A stretch of 64,000 bases of DNA. It comes from Cyclobacteriaceae bacterium (GTDB lineage: Bacteria > Bacteroidota > Bacteroidia > Cytophagales > Cyclobacteriaceae). The notes under the pieces are model-generated. The model had not been told where the DNA came from. It was given only the letters and a program-made list of their open reading frames with translations, and made no database searches. Position 1 is the stretch's first letter; each line of letters starts with the position of its first letter. Position numbers and translations under genes: made by a program. The DNA lies in the NCBI GenBank assembly GCA_019638395.1, contig JAHBTX010000001.1:992001-1056000 (forward strand). The letters are read 5' to 3'. Shown here piece by piece: positions 50,892 to 61,400 of the stretch.

Positions 50892-52010
50892 ATGGCATTC
50901 TTAAGTTACGTAATCTGGAACACCAGCCCTGAGATTTTTTCGGTTGGATCGTTTGTCTTACGTTGGTACGGATTATTATTCGCTGCAGGCTTTTTAGTAA
51001 GCCAGCAAGTACTGTACTACATCTACCGAAAGGAAGGCAAACCTGAAAAAGATGTAGATACCCTTACCATTTATATGGTACTTGCTACCATACTGGGTGC
51101 CCGATTGGGGCATGTCATTTTCTATCAACCCGAACTGTTTATTAAAGATCCACTCAACATAATATTGCCCTTTGAATTCTCGCCTTTCCGGTTTACCGGT
51201 TTACAAGGTTTGGCCAGCCATGGTGGTGCATTCGGAATTTTATTTGCATTGTGGTTATACAGTCGCAAGAAAAAGCCGGGGCAAAATTATTTGCAGGTAT
51301 TAGATCGCATCGTAATTGTAGTTGCGCTTACAGGTGCGCTAATTCGGTTGGGTAACTTTTTCAATTCTGAGATTATCGGTTTGCCATCCAACAATCCATT
51401 AAGTGTTGTTTTTGTAAATCGTGTAACAGAGAGCCTTACTTCCAAAAAAGACAGCCCCGTGCAATATGTAAAGGTAGAGCGCAACAAAGAACTACCGGAA
51501 GGGGCACATGGCCGGGTACCAATTTATATCTATGTGGTTTTTAAACCGGGGGTGGCACAATTAAAAGCCAAGAATTACCTGGAAGGAGATGTTCAATATT
51601 ACCTCAATTATTTTGATGAGTACATCGATAACCAGGGTTCGCCCTTAAAGTATCAAGGCGATATTGATGGCGATGGTAATTACATTGCCCGCATTAATAC
51701 ATTTGGTATTGCCCGCCACCCGGCACAACTATATGAATCCATTTCCTGCGTTATCCTGTTTATAATTTTATTCCTGATCTGGAATCGCAAAAAAGAAAAT
51801 ACCCCTACCGGTTTAATCTTTGGAGTTTTTATGGTAATACTTTGGGGCTTGCGTTTTGCATACGAATTTCTGAAAGAAGATCAGGTTGCATTTGAAGCCG
51901 GTATGACGCTTAATATGGGGCAACTGCTAAGTATTCCGCTGTTCATTGTTGGTATTCTGATTTTAATTTGGGCTTTACGAACTAAACCCGTGGAAGGAAT
52001 AAAACCTTAA
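50892..52010 (+). CDS. lgt: Prolipoprotein diacylglyceryl transferase
   Basis: A 372-residue inner-membrane enzyme that moves diacylglycerol to the lipobox cysteine, needed for the many lipoproteins here. Seven helices; LRWYGLLFAAGFLVS, LASHGGAFGILFALWLYSRK with HGGAFG, LIRLGNFFNSEIIG (the Lgt signature) and ARHPAQLYES. The extra length over the E. coli enzyme comes from a periplasmic insert at about residues 185-270 (VKVERNKELPEGAHGRVP onward), a feature of Bacteroidota Lgt. Confidence 0.95.
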   Translation: MAFLSYVIWNTSPEIFSVGSFVLRWYGLLFAAGFLVSQQVLYYIYRKEGKPEKDVDTLTIYMVLATILGARLGHVIFYQPELFIKDPLNIILPFEFSPFRFTGLQGLASHGGAFGILFALWLYSRKKKPGQNYLQVLDRIVIVVALTGALIRLGNFFNSEIIGLPSNNPLSVVFVNRVTESLTSKKDSPVQYVKVERNKELPEGAHGRVPIYIYVVFKPGVAQLKAKNYLEGDVQYYLNYFDEYIDNQGSPLKYQGDIDGDGNYIARINTFGIARHPAQLYESISCVILFIILFLIWNRKKENTPTGLIFGVFMVILWGLRFAYEFLKEDQVAFEAGMTLNMGQLLSIPLFIVGILILIWALRTKPVEGIKP

Positions 52011-52039
52011 AACCAATTTGGCCAAAAAAGTGGCAACAC

Positions 52040-53455
52040 ATGTGGGCATTGATAATTGGTTTGTTTGGATTTACAGCGCAACCCGTTGCCACTGATACAC
52101 TGCGTCCGTTTAATGATACTACCAATCGTGTTGTAACAGTAAACCGGATTCTGATTATCGGCAACAAGAATACCCGCGAAAACATTATCTCGCGGGAATT
52201 AGATGTTAAACCAGGCGATACTATTAGCATTAAAAGGCTTGCTAAACTGGTTGAACAAGACCAGCGCAAAATTTATAATCTCCGGCTCTTTAATACGGTT
52301 GAGGTACGGTGGTTGCCCATCAGCTACCAACAAGTGGATATACTGGTAGATGTAAATGAGCGGTGGTACACCTTTCCGGTTCCGATTTTCGAACTATCCG
52401 ATCGGAATTTTAATGAATGGTGGCAAAATTATAACCACGATTTCAGGCGTGTAAACTATGGGCTACGCTTGTATCAATACAATTTCAGAGGCCGCAATGA
52501 AACGTTGCGGCTTACCGCTCAATTTGGTTTTACAAGGCGTTTTGAACTTAGTTACCGTATTCCGTACATCGATCAAAAACAAAAGCACGGTTTAATTTTT
52601 GATTTTAGTTACAGCGAACCACGCAACCTTGCTTACTTTACCGATGATCATAAATTAGTGTTTAGAAGCGATCGGCAACGCCTGCGCACTTCTTACATAT
52701 CAGGCATCTCTTATACTTTTCGTAAAAGTTTTTATCAAACCCATACCTTTCAATTTCAGAACCAACAAAATTCCATTTCCGATTCAATTGCCTACTATAA
52801 TCCTAACTATTTTGGTGGCGGTAGCAAAACACAATCGTTTAGTACCATTCGTTATCTTTTTAATGCCGACCATCGCGATGTTTTTGCCTATCCGCTTAAA
52901 GGATATCAGGTTACAGCTATGGCCTCCAAATCCGGATTGGGTTTTGGCTCTGTAAACTTATGGGAAGTAAGCGCGAGTTATGCCAGTTACATAACATTGG
53001 GCCATCACTTCTACGTTTCTAACTACACCTCGGCATATGCGAGCTCGCCCAACAATCAACCCTATTATTTGTACAATGCGTTGGGTTATAAGCGGCAGCT
53101 AGTTAAAGGATATGAAGTGTATATAATTGAAGGACCTGTGTTTTTTCTGAACAAAAGTACACTCCGGAAAAAAATCTTTTCGCGCACGTGGGAGTTGGAT
53201 GGGCTAGCTATTGAACAATTCCGCTATTTCCCGTTGGCCATCTACCTCAAAAGCTATCTCGACATGGGTTATGTTGATAATTATCCGTACTACGAAAGCT
53301 TAAATTTAAATACACGATTGTCGAATCGATTACTTGCCGGTGCTGGTGGCGGTATTGATATCGTTACTGCATATGATGCCGTAATCCGATTAGAGTACAC
53401 TTTTACGCGCGAAAAAACACAAGGCTTCTTTCTGCACATGAAGAAAGAGTTTTGA
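52040..53455 (+). CDS. BamA/TamA-like outer-membrane barrel with one POTRA
   Basis: A 471-residue exported protein. After the signal region (MWALIIGLFGFTAQPVAT) comes one POTRA domain (VNRILIIGNKNTRENIISRELDVKPGDTIS in part, FNTVEVRW, VDILVDVNERWYT). Then from about residue 150 a beta-barrel with aromatic-rich strands ends in KTQGFFLHMKKEF, with a terminal Phe as required for Bam recognition. It is shorter than BamA (which has five POTRAs); related Bacteroidota proteins are unassigned. Follows lgt by 29 nt; convergent with the alkaline phosphatase gene with no gap. Confidence 0.82.
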   Translation: MWALIIGLFGFTAQPVATDTLRPFNDTTNRVVTVNRILIIGNKNTRENIISRELDVKPGDTISIKRLAKLVEQDQRKIYNLRLFNTVEVRWLPISYQQVDILVDVNERWYTFPVPIFELSDRNFNEWWQNYNHDFRRVNYGLRLYQYNFRGRNETLRLTAQFGFTRRFELSYRIPYIDQKQKHGLIFDFSYSEPRNLAYFTDDHKLVFRSDRQRLRTSYISGISYTFRKSFYQTHTFQFQNQQNSISDSIAYYNPNYFGGGSKTQSFSTIRYLFNADHRDVFAYPLKGYQVTAMASKSGLGFGSVNLWEVSASYASYITLGHHFYVSNYTSAYASSPNNQPYYLYNALGYKRQLVKGYEVYIIEGPVFFLNKSTLRKKIFSRTWELDGLAIEQFRYFPLAIYLKSYLDMGYVDNYPYYESLNLNTRLSNRLLAGAGGGIDIVTAYDAVIRLEYTFTREKTQGFFLHMKKEF

Positions 53456-55282
53456 TTACTTCTTATCGAGAAGTTGTTTGATTTTTACGAATATGTGCGT
53501 GTTGGGATAAACACCTTTAAACAAATCGGCCCCGGGCCCGTAAGCAAAAACCGGAACGGGAATGCCGCTGTGATCGGTTGTGCTAAAACCACTTTGTACA
53601 AAACCGGTTTTTAAATCACCATCAATAAGCGAAAGTCCACCAGTTTCGTGGTCGGCTGTTATAATCAGTAATGTATCATCATCTGCATCCACATACTTCA
53701 TGGCCTCTGCTGCCGTTTTATCAAAATCCAATACTTCGGTTACAATATAGCCTAAGTTGTTGGCATGCCCGCCCCAATCAATCTGCGCACCCTCTACCAT
53801 AATAAAAAATTTTTTGCCCTTCCCGGAAAAAACCTGTAAGCTCTTATTCAACGACCGGCTTAAGATTTCACCCCTTCCCTTTTGTATGGGTAGCACCGTC
53901 TCGTTATCCAATATCACAAACTTAGAGTTTGTAATGGTATCTAATGCTGCAAAGCGGGTGGCTACGGTATAGCCTTGCTTTTTAAGAGTATCTAAAAGAT
54001 TTCGGTTGTCTTTCCGTTCCGAAAAATTTTTCACACCACCGCCAATCAAAATATCCACTTTACTTCTAAGAAAGTCATTTGCAATAGGCTCGCTCATACC
54101 ACGCTCGGGCTGATGCGCATAAAACGATGCTGGCGTAGCTCCGGTAACATCATCGCTGGTGATTAATGCTGTGTGGTAGTTTTGTTGGCGAAGTATCTCA
54201 ACCAAGGTTGCAACCGGCTGTCCGTTTGCATCAACACCAATGTATCGGTTATTGGTAAGCGTACCGGTAGCTAGGGCTGTTGCTCCGGCTGCTGAATCGG
54301 TAATGTAATTATTAGCCGAGGCTGTTACACATAAACCTACTGTTGGAATATTAAAAATGGAAAGGCTACCGTGGTTAGCAGTATAGCCACTATAAAGTTG
54401 CGCCAATCCTGTTCCATCACCAATCAGGAGTATTATATTTTGAGGCGTTTTTTTCCATTTAACTTTCGGTGCCGGAACATAAGCTGTATGCGAAACCTCA
54501 CCCTGATAGGTAGTAAACTCACGATTTTTAAAAAATTGAACACACGCCTCTACGTGATCGGTATTAATAATATCGGCCTTCACAAGCGAAATCAACTTCA
54601 TCCAGGCGCTGATAAAATCAGGAGCACCCCAAAACCGAACCGGTTTACCAACTGCATGTGCTTTGGAAACTACATCCATTACCCGTTCGTAGTGCTCTTT
54701 AACCAATACACCTTTTCCATTCCAATTGGTTAAGGCAGCCATGCCGGTACTAATCATTACCACCCGCTGTAATTGATCGGCTGAATAGGTAATTCCGGGC
54801 CGGCCATCAAAGTATAGCCACTGTGGAAATTGATTCCAGGTTTGAGGCGCGGGCATATTACCACTAACGGCAATCCGAAAAGTTTTTGCTTGTAAAAGTT
54901 GCGGGTAAGACTCGATCTTTTTTATTAACACCGGTAAGGTAGTGGTAGCTGCTGTTTTAAGATCAATCATTAATGTTAACACCTGCTCACTGTCTTTATA
55001 AGCATAGCCGTTATTTTCTATTAATACTTTCTGAATGGGTTTAAGATACAAGTCCTCCAGTAAAGCTGCATTTTTCAATTCGGCTTCGGTATGGGCTACT
55101 TTTAACTCATCTGCTACAAGAAAAATATCAGCTTCGATGTAACCTACCTGATTTTGATAAGCTGTATAAAATGGTTTGGCGGTTGCATAATCGTTGTGCG
55201 CAAATATCTGCGAGGGTGAGTAGGATTGCCCAAAGCCCTTCAGGGTAAGCAATAACACTATCAGAAGTATGTTAATTTTCAT
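53456..55282 (-). CDS. Exported fusion of phosphodiesterase-like domain and alkaline phosphatase
   Basis: A 608-residue secreted protein (signal MKINILLIVLLLTLKGFGQS). Residues about 25-255 form a GDPD/PI-PLC-like TIM barrel: FAHNDYATAKPFYTAY, GYIEADIFL, LKVAHTEAELK, LMIDLKTAATTTL and VRFWGAPDF. Residues about 280-608 are an alkaline phosphatase with IILLIGDGTGLAQ (metal Asp), TDSAAGATALATGT (nucleophile Ser), TSDDVTGATPASFY, EGAQIDWGGHANN, ITADHETGG and TTDHSGIPVPVFA. One chain could cut a phosphodiester and then remove the phosphate. Start ATG 55280-55282; an in-frame ATA/ATG further up lacks a signal. Last gene of the susC-susD-plc cluster. Confidence 0.9.
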   Translation of the reverse strand: MKINILLIVLLLTLKGFGQSYSPSQIFAHNDYATAKPFYTAYQNQVGYIEADIFLVADELKVAHTEAELKNAALLEDLYLKPIQKVLIENNGYAYKDSEQVLTLMIDLKTAATTTLPVLIKKIESYPQLLQAKTFRIAVSGNMPAPQTWNQFPQWLYFDGRPGITYSADQLQRVVMISTGMAALTNWNGKGVLVKEHYERVMDVVSKAHAVGKPVRFWGAPDFISAWMKLISLVKADIINTDHVEACVQFFKNREFTTYQGEVSHTAYVPAPKVKWKKTPQNIILLIGDGTGLAQLYSGYTANHGSLSIFNIPTVGLCVTASANNYITDSAAGATALATGTLTNNRYIGVDANGQPVATLVEILRQQNYHTALITSDDVTGATPASFYAHQPERGMSEPIANDFLRSKVDILIGGGVKNFSERKDNRNLLDTLKKQGYTVATRFAALDTITNSKFVILDNETVLPIQKGRGEILSRSLNKSLQVFSGKGKKFFIMVEGAQIDWGGHANNLGYIVTEVLDFDKTAAEAMKYVDADDDTLLIITADHETGGLSLIDGDLKTGFVQSGFSTTDHSGIPVPVFAYGPGADLFKGVYPNTHIFVKIKQLLDKK

Positions 55283-55401
55283 ATTGCAAGTGGTGGTGTA
55301 AATCATATTGCAGTTGTAATCAAATAATTTGAACCAACAATTCGTAGGTTCATAAATTTAGGGTAACTATATAAGTCCGGAAGTTACGCACGTTCTATAC
55401 T

Positions 55402-56496
55402 TCACTTCAATTGGCAACCCGATGCTGTAACCAATACCGGATTGCATTGACTGTACGCACCATCAAAACTAATTTCAAAATCTTTATTAGGACTCAATGA
55501 CTTTTGGTAATAATCTGTAGAGATTACCTGTGCCCCCGACCGAATTGCGGCTTCAAACCGACTCCTATCTCCGGTTCGTGCTTCACGTGTATCTGCATCA
55601 GAGCGGGTGCGTACCATAAAACCCAACTTTACCTTCTCAGCTATATTTTTCTCCTGCTTAACAGGATCATTCATAATTAAGAAAGCAGCGTGATGATTGT
55701 TTGAATCGGCATTTGCAAACATGGGTCTTGCATAGGCTTCGTCTCCCGATATGTACAATTCTGTTAACTCTTTTCCTGCGTCCAGTACAAAAAGAATTTT
55801 TCCGCGTACTTGATCAAGGGTGGGCCAACCATTTTTAACAATTGCCTGGCGTAGTGTTGTGGCTTTTCCCTTAACCTGCTTTGGTGTAACCAGCTCAGTC
55901 GGATTAAAAATTTCAAAAATCTCCGCATCTAATGCATCTAACACTGCTTTATCAAACGGGATTACTTCCGCAAAGCCAGGTTTATCGAGCCCTGAACTTT
56001 TTGGATTGATAGTAATTATAATTGGCAAATGATCGGCATGTGATTTTGACCAATCGCGGATTAGGGTTAAACATATTTTAAAGGTGGCACAATGGGTTCT
56101 GAAATCAATATCCGGTACGTGCAGCACTTTAAAACCCGGATGCTGCATAACAGTTGCATCGTAAGGTCTGGCTTCAACTCCCTGCGCTTTCAATATATCG
56201 AGGCCTTTGGGCTTCGAGAACCGACCGCCATCCGGATCGTAGAGTACATCAATCTCCAGACTTCTAAGCCCTAAATCCAATTGTTGTACTATGGGGATAT
56301 GTGTATAGTCTAACCCAACTGTTTCCGCACGTTCGGACAAAATGATATCCATCAACGGCTTTTCAATTCCAATTTTGTAACTGTTATGACTGCCTATTAC
56401 CTGTGTTTCATTCATCTTAAGCACCTGCCCGTGCAGAACGGCTAATGGCGAACAAAAAATTATTATTGCAATAACATTCTTGTATAAATACTTCAT
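55402..56496 (-). CDS. Ca2+-dependent phosphoinositide phospholipase C-like exported enzyme
   Basis: A 364-residue secreted protein (signal MKYLYKNVIAIIIFCSPLAVLHGQ). The first catalytic His37 is in VIGSHNSYKIG; RSLEIDVLYDP and VMQHPGFKVLHVPDIDF supply calcium ligands and the second His; PIIITINPKSSG follows. The family cleaves phosphatidylinositol or related glycerophosphoinositol, releasing inositol phosphate. It lies between susD (terminator hairpin in between) and the phosphatase fusion, whose ATG is 119 nt downstream. Confidence 0.88.
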   Translation of the reverse strand: MKYLYKNVIAIIIFCSPLAVLHGQVLKMNETQVIGSHNSYKIGIEKPLMDIILSERAETVGLDYTHIPIVQQLDLGLRSLEIDVLYDPDGGRFSKPKGLDILKAQGVEARPYDATVMQHPGFKVLHVPDIDFRTHCATFKICLTLIRDWSKSHADHLPIIITINPKSSGLDKPGFAEVIPFDKAVLDALDAEIFEIFNPTELVTPKQVKGKATTLRQAIVKNGWPTLDQVRGKILFVLDAGKELTELYISGDEAYARPMFANADSNNHHAAFLIMNDPVKQEKNIAEKVKLGFMVRTRSDADTREARTGDRSRFEAAIRSGAQVISTDYYQKSLSPNKDFEISFDGAYSQCNPVLVTASGCQLK

Positions 56497-56547
56497 CCGA
56501 TTTAAAACTACTTTATGGGTTATAAGGTATTAGCAGTACAAGATTTA

Positions 56548-56580
56548 AAAGGTCGAAAGCCCGTAAGGCTTTCGACCTTT
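56548..56580 (-). terminator. Strong intra-cluster terminator hairpin between susD and plc
   Basis: AAAGGTCGAAAGCC (56548-56561) and GGCTTTCGACCTTT (56567-56580) are perfect inverse complements (14 bp) with a 5-nt loop; on the minus strand the right side runs into TTTT. It lies 36 nt past the susD stop and 51 nt before the plc ATG, so it may cut expression of plc and phosphatase relative to susCD. Confidence 0.8.
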
Positions 56581-56616
56581 GTGATTTAGTTTTTTTGAAA
56601 ATTTAAAACGCAGAGA

Positions 56617-58359
56617 TTAATACCCTGGATTCTGCGATAAAAATCCTGGCAGGTTTGAAGCACCGTCAATTGCTTTTTGCGGAATGGGAAACAATCTTTT
56701 GTTCACATCGTTATCGGTCTTGCCTGTCCAGGTACTTTCATATTTACCAAACCGTATCTGATAGTTTCTTCTAAAGCCTTCCCAGTAAAGTTCGAACCCG
56801 GCTTCGCGAAATAAAATATCCAGGTTGATGGAAGTTAATGGAGCGGGTGTTTGTGCAGGTCTTGCATTTCTGGAAGTGCGAAGGGTATTTATATCAGCCA
56901 ATGCCCCGGCATTATCGCCACTTCTTAATTTAGCTTCCGCCCGCATCAGGTAAATTTCACCCAGACGAATCAAAACGATATCCACGCTGCTGTACGAACA
57001 ACAATCAGGAGACGTTTTGCTAAACTGATACTTGGAGAACCGGTGGCCTGTATTGTGCAAACTACCTTGGTCGGTAAAGTCAACTTGTTTTACATGATCT
57101 ACGTAGGCCCGGCTTGCACCGCTGGTTCTGGCATTAATAACGGGATAAATACGAACTTTACCATCAGCACATTTCAGAATATTGCCAGCCGCATCTTTTC
57201 TGGGGCCCCAAATTTTGCCCCGAAGTATTCCTCTGTTAATTTGAAAATCCAATGCATTAACACAAAAGTAATGCTCCGCATCATTTGCCGGGGTTACGCC
57301 AGTAAGGTCTTTGAGGCTTTCGGGTACAATTGTGTTTTCCTGAAAGAAGCGTGCATCGGCCACGGCAGGATCTACGTTACCGTAGGCATCAACCCAGGTT
57401 TGATAAAAATCGGGTGTTAATGCTGCTGCATCCGTGCCCCGTGAGTTAGGCCACTCAGGTCTTGGCACTAAATCACCGGAGATAGACCAATATGCCCACC
57501 GGCTATGTTCTGTCTGAAGCACGCCCCGTTGGTCAAGTGAAAATATAACTTCTGGGTTGGTGTTATTATTATCGTTAAACAACGCAAAATACTCGGGCGA
57601 CAGGGAGTACGGTCCTGCTATAATCTCATTCGTATATTGTATTACCTTTTGCATATCTGCCGGCCTAAAATCGGGCGTTCCATAGGGGTTGCGATATACG
57701 GCTGCATTAAGGTAGAGTCGTGCTAACAGTGCTTTCACCGCATCTCGCGAAAATCTTCCACGCCCCTTATCATTACCAATCACATTAACTACCGATAGGA
57801 GTTCACTCTCAATATAATCAATAGCATCTTGCCCTTTTAATACCACCGATAGTTGAGAGGCACTTGATTTTTTAAATACAATCCCCCAGCTATCGAGTAT
57901 TAACAAGTTGAGATATGCCTTCATGGCAACCATTTCATAAAGAGCTTGTTGGGCTTCAGCATTACCTGCTGCTTCTGGTTTCAATCTTTCTTCGGCTGCT
58001 ACTGCTCTGGATAAGTTAAGTGTTAAGTCAGTCCAGGTATCACCTACCAAAGCATTTCCGGGCGTCATCAAATGTTGATGAACTGCAATAAACTTTCCAC
58101 CATCAAACCAATCGCTACCACCGCGATAAGGCAGGATGGCTTCATCGGAAGCAATTTCCTGAAGACCGAAATTACGTGTATGCAGCCATACATTGCGAAG
58201 ATAACCATAAGCGGGGGCTATCGATCCACTTACGGTTTCGGCCTGGCCGGTTCCGGTAAGCGATTCGTCCAGTACTTCCTCTTCCAGGTCGGTACAACTT
58301 AGAAGAACCAATAAAAAGGCGAAGATGGGAAACGTCTTATTAAACTTTATATTTTTCAT
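56617..58359 (-). CDS. susD: SusD/RagB-type substrate-binding lipoprotein
   Basis: A 580-residue outer-membrane lipoprotein (MKNIKFNKTFPIFAFLLVLLSC, lipobox LLSC). SusD hallmarks are the TPR-like helical repeats, the ARLYLNAAVYRNP stretch, the LRLGEIYLMRAEAKLRSGDNAGALADINTLRTSR region (given in part) and a C-terminal RRNYQIRFGKYESTW with KRLFPIPQKAIDGASNLPGFLSQNPGY ending. It caps the SusC transporter and binds substrate. Its gene follows susC by 43 nt. No glycosidase is near, so the ligand is more likely the phosphorylated substrate of the next two enzymes. Confidence 0.93.
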   Translation of the reverse strand: MKNIKFNKTFPIFAFLLVLLSCTDLEEEVLDESLTGTGQAETVSGSIAPAYGYLRNVWLHTRNFGLQEIASDEAILPYRGGSDWFDGGKFIAVHQHLMTPGNALVGDTWTDLTLNLSRAVAAEERLKPEAAGNAEAQQALYEMVAMKAYLNLLILDSWGIVFKKSSASQLSVVLKGQDAIDYIESELLSVVNVIGNDKGRGRFSRDAVKALLARLYLNAAVYRNPYGTPDFRPADMQKVIQYTNEIIAGPYSLSPEYFALFNDNNNTNPEVIFSLDQRGVLQTEHSRWAYWSISGDLVPRPEWPNSRGTDAAALTPDFYQTWVDAYGNVDPAVADARFFQENTIVPESLKDLTGVTPANDAEHYFCVNALDFQINRGILRGKIWGPRKDAAGNILKCADGKVRIYPVINARTSGASRAYVDHVKQVDFTDQGSLHNTGHRFSKYQFSKTSPDCCSYSSVDIVLIRLGEIYLMRAEAKLRSGDNAGALADINTLRTSRNARPAQTPAPLTSINLDILFREAGFELYWEGFRRNYQIRFGKYESTWTGKTDNDVNKRLFPIPQKAIDGASNLPGFLSQNPGY

Positions 58360-58402
58360 ATTGCTCCGTTAGATTTTTTTAAAAGGATTTGTTTGTCTTG
58401 AT

Positions 58403-61400
58403 TTAAAAGGTTGCGCTAAGACTGAACAAAAACGTTCTTGCTCGTGGATAGGTAAACCGGTCGATACCAAACGTTTGGATTTCGCCCGAAGTAGTTCCGG
58501 TATTTACTTCCGGATCAAATCCGGAGTAATCTGTTACTATAAATAAATTTTGACCGGTTACGGATAGGCGGATATTTTGGAATGTACTACCCAAGCCTAT
58601 TTTAGATGGTATAAGATTATAACCCAGGGTTGCATTATTCAATCTGAGGAAAGAACCATTTTCTAAATAACGGGTTGACACGGTATTGGAATTACTTGCC
58701 GATTCATTGGGATATTGGATAGCAAAATCGGTTGTATTGTTTGATCGTGTTAATTGGGCTTTACTAAACAACGTCATGGTGGTGTGGTTGTAAATTTTGT
58801 TTCCGGCAACACCGTTAAAGTTGAAACCCAAATCAAAATTCTTATACTTAAAGTTTGCGTTGAACGCATAGATAAAATCAGGAATCGAATTACCTACCAC
58901 CCTGCGGTCGTTATCTAATACGGCTCCGTCTCCGTTAGTATCTTTAAATCGATTAAGTCCATCAGCGCCTATCCCATCAAATTCAAGCATATAGAAAGCG
59001 CCAATAGCTTCATTATTGATATAGCCATTAATGGTTGCCCCTGTTTGGCCTGAACCCTGGGCTGCTCCTGTGGTTAACACTGTAAAAGGTGAATCTTTTA
59101 CTTTATTTCTGATAAATGTGATGTTACCACCCACGCTGTAAAATAAGTTGCGTTGTGCATTACCCTTATAGTTCAAGGCTAATTCCACACCATTATTTTG
59201 AATAACCATATCGTTGATATTGGTCCAAAATCTGTCGGTAGGCTGTACCGGATCTGCCGGTTGTACTTCCAACAGGATGTTAGTAGATCGTTTATTAAAA
59301 TAATCGATGGTACCTGTTAACCGGTAGTCGAGCAAAGCAAAATCAATTCCGATGTCCGTTTGGGTAGATACTTCCCATTGAAGATTTGGGTTTGCCAACC
59401 GGGTAAAAGTAATTCCGAAAGGATAACCATCAATTGAGTTAGCATTAGGATTAATAGGATAGGTATTGGCACTTGAACCGCCTGTTATTAATCTGGATTC
59501 AGAAAAACTTGCTTGCGTAATTTTTGCTGGTATTTCCTGATTACCCGTTTGCCCCCAGCTTGCACGCATTTTTAAGTTTTGTAAAAAAGAGTTAGACATG
59601 AACTTCTCGTTAATAATATTCCAGCCTAATGCTACAGATGGGAAGTAACCGTACTTGTTGTTGTTACCAAATTTGGATGATCCATCGGCCCGAAGGGTAG
59701 CTGTAACCAAATACCGATCGGCAAATCCATAGTTCACTCTGCCAAAGAAAGACTGCAATTCGTTTTTCTCTGCACTTGAAGTTAATGTGGTGGGGAAGGT
59801 ACTGCTGCTTGTCTGATCCTGATACTTTGGCTCAATATTGTTGTTAGCGAAACCCCGGAAAGTAACTGATCTGTCTTCGTTTAAAAATTTTTGATAGGAG
59901 TGTCCTGCTAACAATGCAACCGAATGAACGCTTTTGTTCCAATTGTAGTTAAGTGTATTCTCAACTAATTCATTGGAGTTTGCACTAACGGTATTAATCA
60001 ACGATCCATTTGAGATATTTGCTTCGTTTACAACCTGCGGAAACGGTTTGAATTGCACGTCACGGTTTGTTGCCGAATAATCAACACCTAAATTTAATTT
60101 ATAAACAAGACCCTTTACTAATTCCACCGAAGGTGAAATGGATGCTAAGATGCGATTGTTGGTAGCCAGGTCGCTGTACAGTTCGTTTCGTTTCAGCGGA
60201 TTCAGTGCATTCGTGTTCAGCAAAGTAGGCTCTCCATTGGTGTAGGCTGGTATGGTTGGGTTTAAATTGAGCATATCACTTATGGTTGGGCTTATTTGCG
60301 GACGCAAATTTTCGGTGCGGGAGGCAGTAAGGTTATACTCAATGTTCAATTTATTATTGATTGCCTTTTGCGTCATATTCAATTTTCCGGAATAACGTTT
60401 CAGGTTGCTATTCTTTAAAATTCCTTCCTGATCTTGCCGGCCAACAGATGCGAAATATGAAAACTTATCGGAAGCACCACTTAAAGAAAGATTAGCATTT
60501 GTAGAAACGCCTGTCTGGCTCAATTCATCTTGCCAGTTTGTATTTCCACCAAAGTCTTGTAATAAACCGCCCTCGGCTACCACCTGACTGCGAAACGTAT
60601 CGGCATCAAATACATCTATCTTCTTCGACATATAGGAGAAAGCGGTTGAAACGTTTAAGTTCATTTCTGTTTTTCCGGCTTTTCCTTTTTTCGTTGTAAT
60701 TACCACAACTCCATTCGATGCCCGCGATCCATAAACTGCTGCTGCACTGGCATCCTTTAATACATCAATACTCTCAATATCGCTTGGATTAAGAAAGTTT
60801 AATGGGTTGATATCAAAGCCATTGCTCGAATTGTCGAGTAACAAACCATCTACTACATAGAGCGGTTGTGTTCCTGAACGCAAGCTACCAATACCGCGTA
60901 TAATAACGTTTTGTGCCGCACCTGGCTCACCACTGGTGGTGGTAATATTAACTCCGGCCAATTTGCCTTGCAAAAGTTCACCAGCATTGGCAAATATTCC
61001 TTTATTAAATTCATCGCTTTTAACAGATGCAATCGCTCCTGTTACATCCGATCGCTTTTGTGTTCCATAACCCACCACAACAATCTCCGACAGTGTTGCA
61101 GCATCTGGTTGCAGTTGAATGGAAATTTCGGTTTGTGTACCCACCCGAACTTCCTGGGTAGCAGTACCCACAAAACTAAACACCAGCACCGACTCTTGCG
61201 AAGCTACCGTAAGTTTGTACCTGCCTTCCGCATCGGCCACGGTTCCATTGGTGGTACCCTTTTCAAGAATGTTAACACCCGGAAGCGGGCTTCCTGTATC
61301 ATCGGTAATCTTACCTGAGATTGAAATTGAATTTTGATCCAGGGGTTCAGGATACGCATGGTTAAATGTAAATACGAAGAGTAATACGGCTGCAAAGCTG

